A stretch of 43,757 nucleotides of DNA from JAWXBT01 sp964523015. Lineage in GTDB: Bacteria; Bdellovibrionota_C; UBA2361; J135. The stretch is taken from the NCBI GenBank assembly GCA_964523015.1, contig CAZFXN010000019.1, forward strand, positions 1 to 43,757, read 5' to 3'. A program made the position numbers and the translations under genes. This document shows, one piece after another, positions 43,571 to 43,757 of this stretch. The notes under the pieces were generated by a model, which was not told the origin of the DNA, searched no databases, and saw only the letters and a program-made list of their open reading frames with translations. The stretch's first letter is position 1. The number at the start of each line of letters is the position of its first letter.

Positions 43571-43672
43571 AAAACCTCCACTCATCGTGAAAAACCGCTT
43601 GTACTATACTGTTATGATGAAATTTCTATGATTAATATCATCATAATTTACGATGCAGTTTCAGGTGGTTAG

Positions 43673-43691
43673 TGGGTCAAAATACACCCAC
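43673..43691. terminator. Hairpin GTGGGT/ACCCAC before the end repeat
   Basis: Six bases pair across a seven-base loop, and AGGT/ACCT can extend the stem. No T-run follows. Confidence 0.3.
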
Positions 43692-43701
43692 CTACCTGAT
43701 A

Positions 43702-43757
43702 CTATAGTAATTGTCAAAATGTTTGAGACAATTACTATAGTAGCCCCTTTAAGGGGC
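43702..43757. repeat. Palindromic end repeat, right copy
   Basis: This is the inverted copy of 1-54. The 14-bp arms CTATAGTAATTGTC and GACAATTACTATAG pair perfectly around an 11-base loop, and GCCCCTTTAAGGGGC at the end is a second palindrome. Confidence 0.85.

Noticed and set aside
1..43757. Linear replicon or transposon with terminal inverted repeats spanning the window
   Set aside because: The content is housekeeping chromosome (alaS, prfB, ettA, recJ) and there is no replication or transposition gene; a repeat at contig ends explains it.

Overview
The window is a scaffold (three 10-N gaps) from an AT-rich, Gram-negative, diderm bacterium. Evidence for an outer membrane is an RND pump with an outer-membrane lipoprotein channel, lipoprotein signals and type IV pilus genes. 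The block alaS, phoH, pgpH-like, ybeY, prfB recalls delta-proteobacterial type genomes, but I cannot fix the lineage from sequence alone. Both ends carry the same ~55-bp palindromic repeat in opposite orientation, so the scaffold probably stops at a dispersed repeat.

Layout. 1-2.0 kb: end repeat, a decayed membrane-protein remnant, a small membrane protein and an unrecognised 422-aa protein. 2.3-11.8 kb, plus strand: housekeeping genes (alaS, phoH, 7TM-HD phosphohydrolase, ybeY, prfB with its programmed frameshift), then an alpha-oxoamine-synthase-like protein without the PLP lysine and a GT-C membrane glycosyltransferase. 11.9-13.3 kb: a GC-rich, hairpin-flanked lipoprotein gene between two matching 14-bp sites, unlike its surroundings. 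13.6-18.0 kb: prepilin peptidase, a sigma-54 activator with a degenerate receiver, a DUF4124 protein across a gap and two pseudopilins. 18.1-21.5 kb: tldD-like and ettA. 21.6-23.1 kb: a pseudo-two-component protein and a GC-richer stretch without a clear gene. 23.1-26.5 kb: M20 peptidase, a tandem repeat array and a GNAT-nitrilase fusion whose nucleophile is Ser. 26.4-33.5 kb, minus strand: DUF1800, DUF1501, cytochrome c, AbiE-type toxin-antitoxin pair and recJ in one run. 33.7-40.6 kb, minus strand: tetR, MFP, RND, OMF, rppH operon. 40.8-43.6 kb: pilB-like ATPase, a structured intergenic region, two small membrane or exported proteins and the end repeat.

How parts may work together. The most interesting unit is the DUF1800-DUF1501-cytochrome cluster. 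Two of its exported proteins share an undescribed-looking N-terminal Cys/Lys-rich module, and the cluster is preceded by a near-consensus sigma-54 (-24/-12) promoter. A sigma-54 activator that seems unable to accept phosphate lies elsewhere in the window among pilus genes. The efflux operon begins with its own TetR repressor, with a perfect 16-bp palindrome upstream. A recurring theme is loss of catalytic residues: Lys to Tyr in the oxoamine synthase, Cys to Ser in the nitrilase, Asp to Asn in the receiver and His to Asn in the kinase-like protein.
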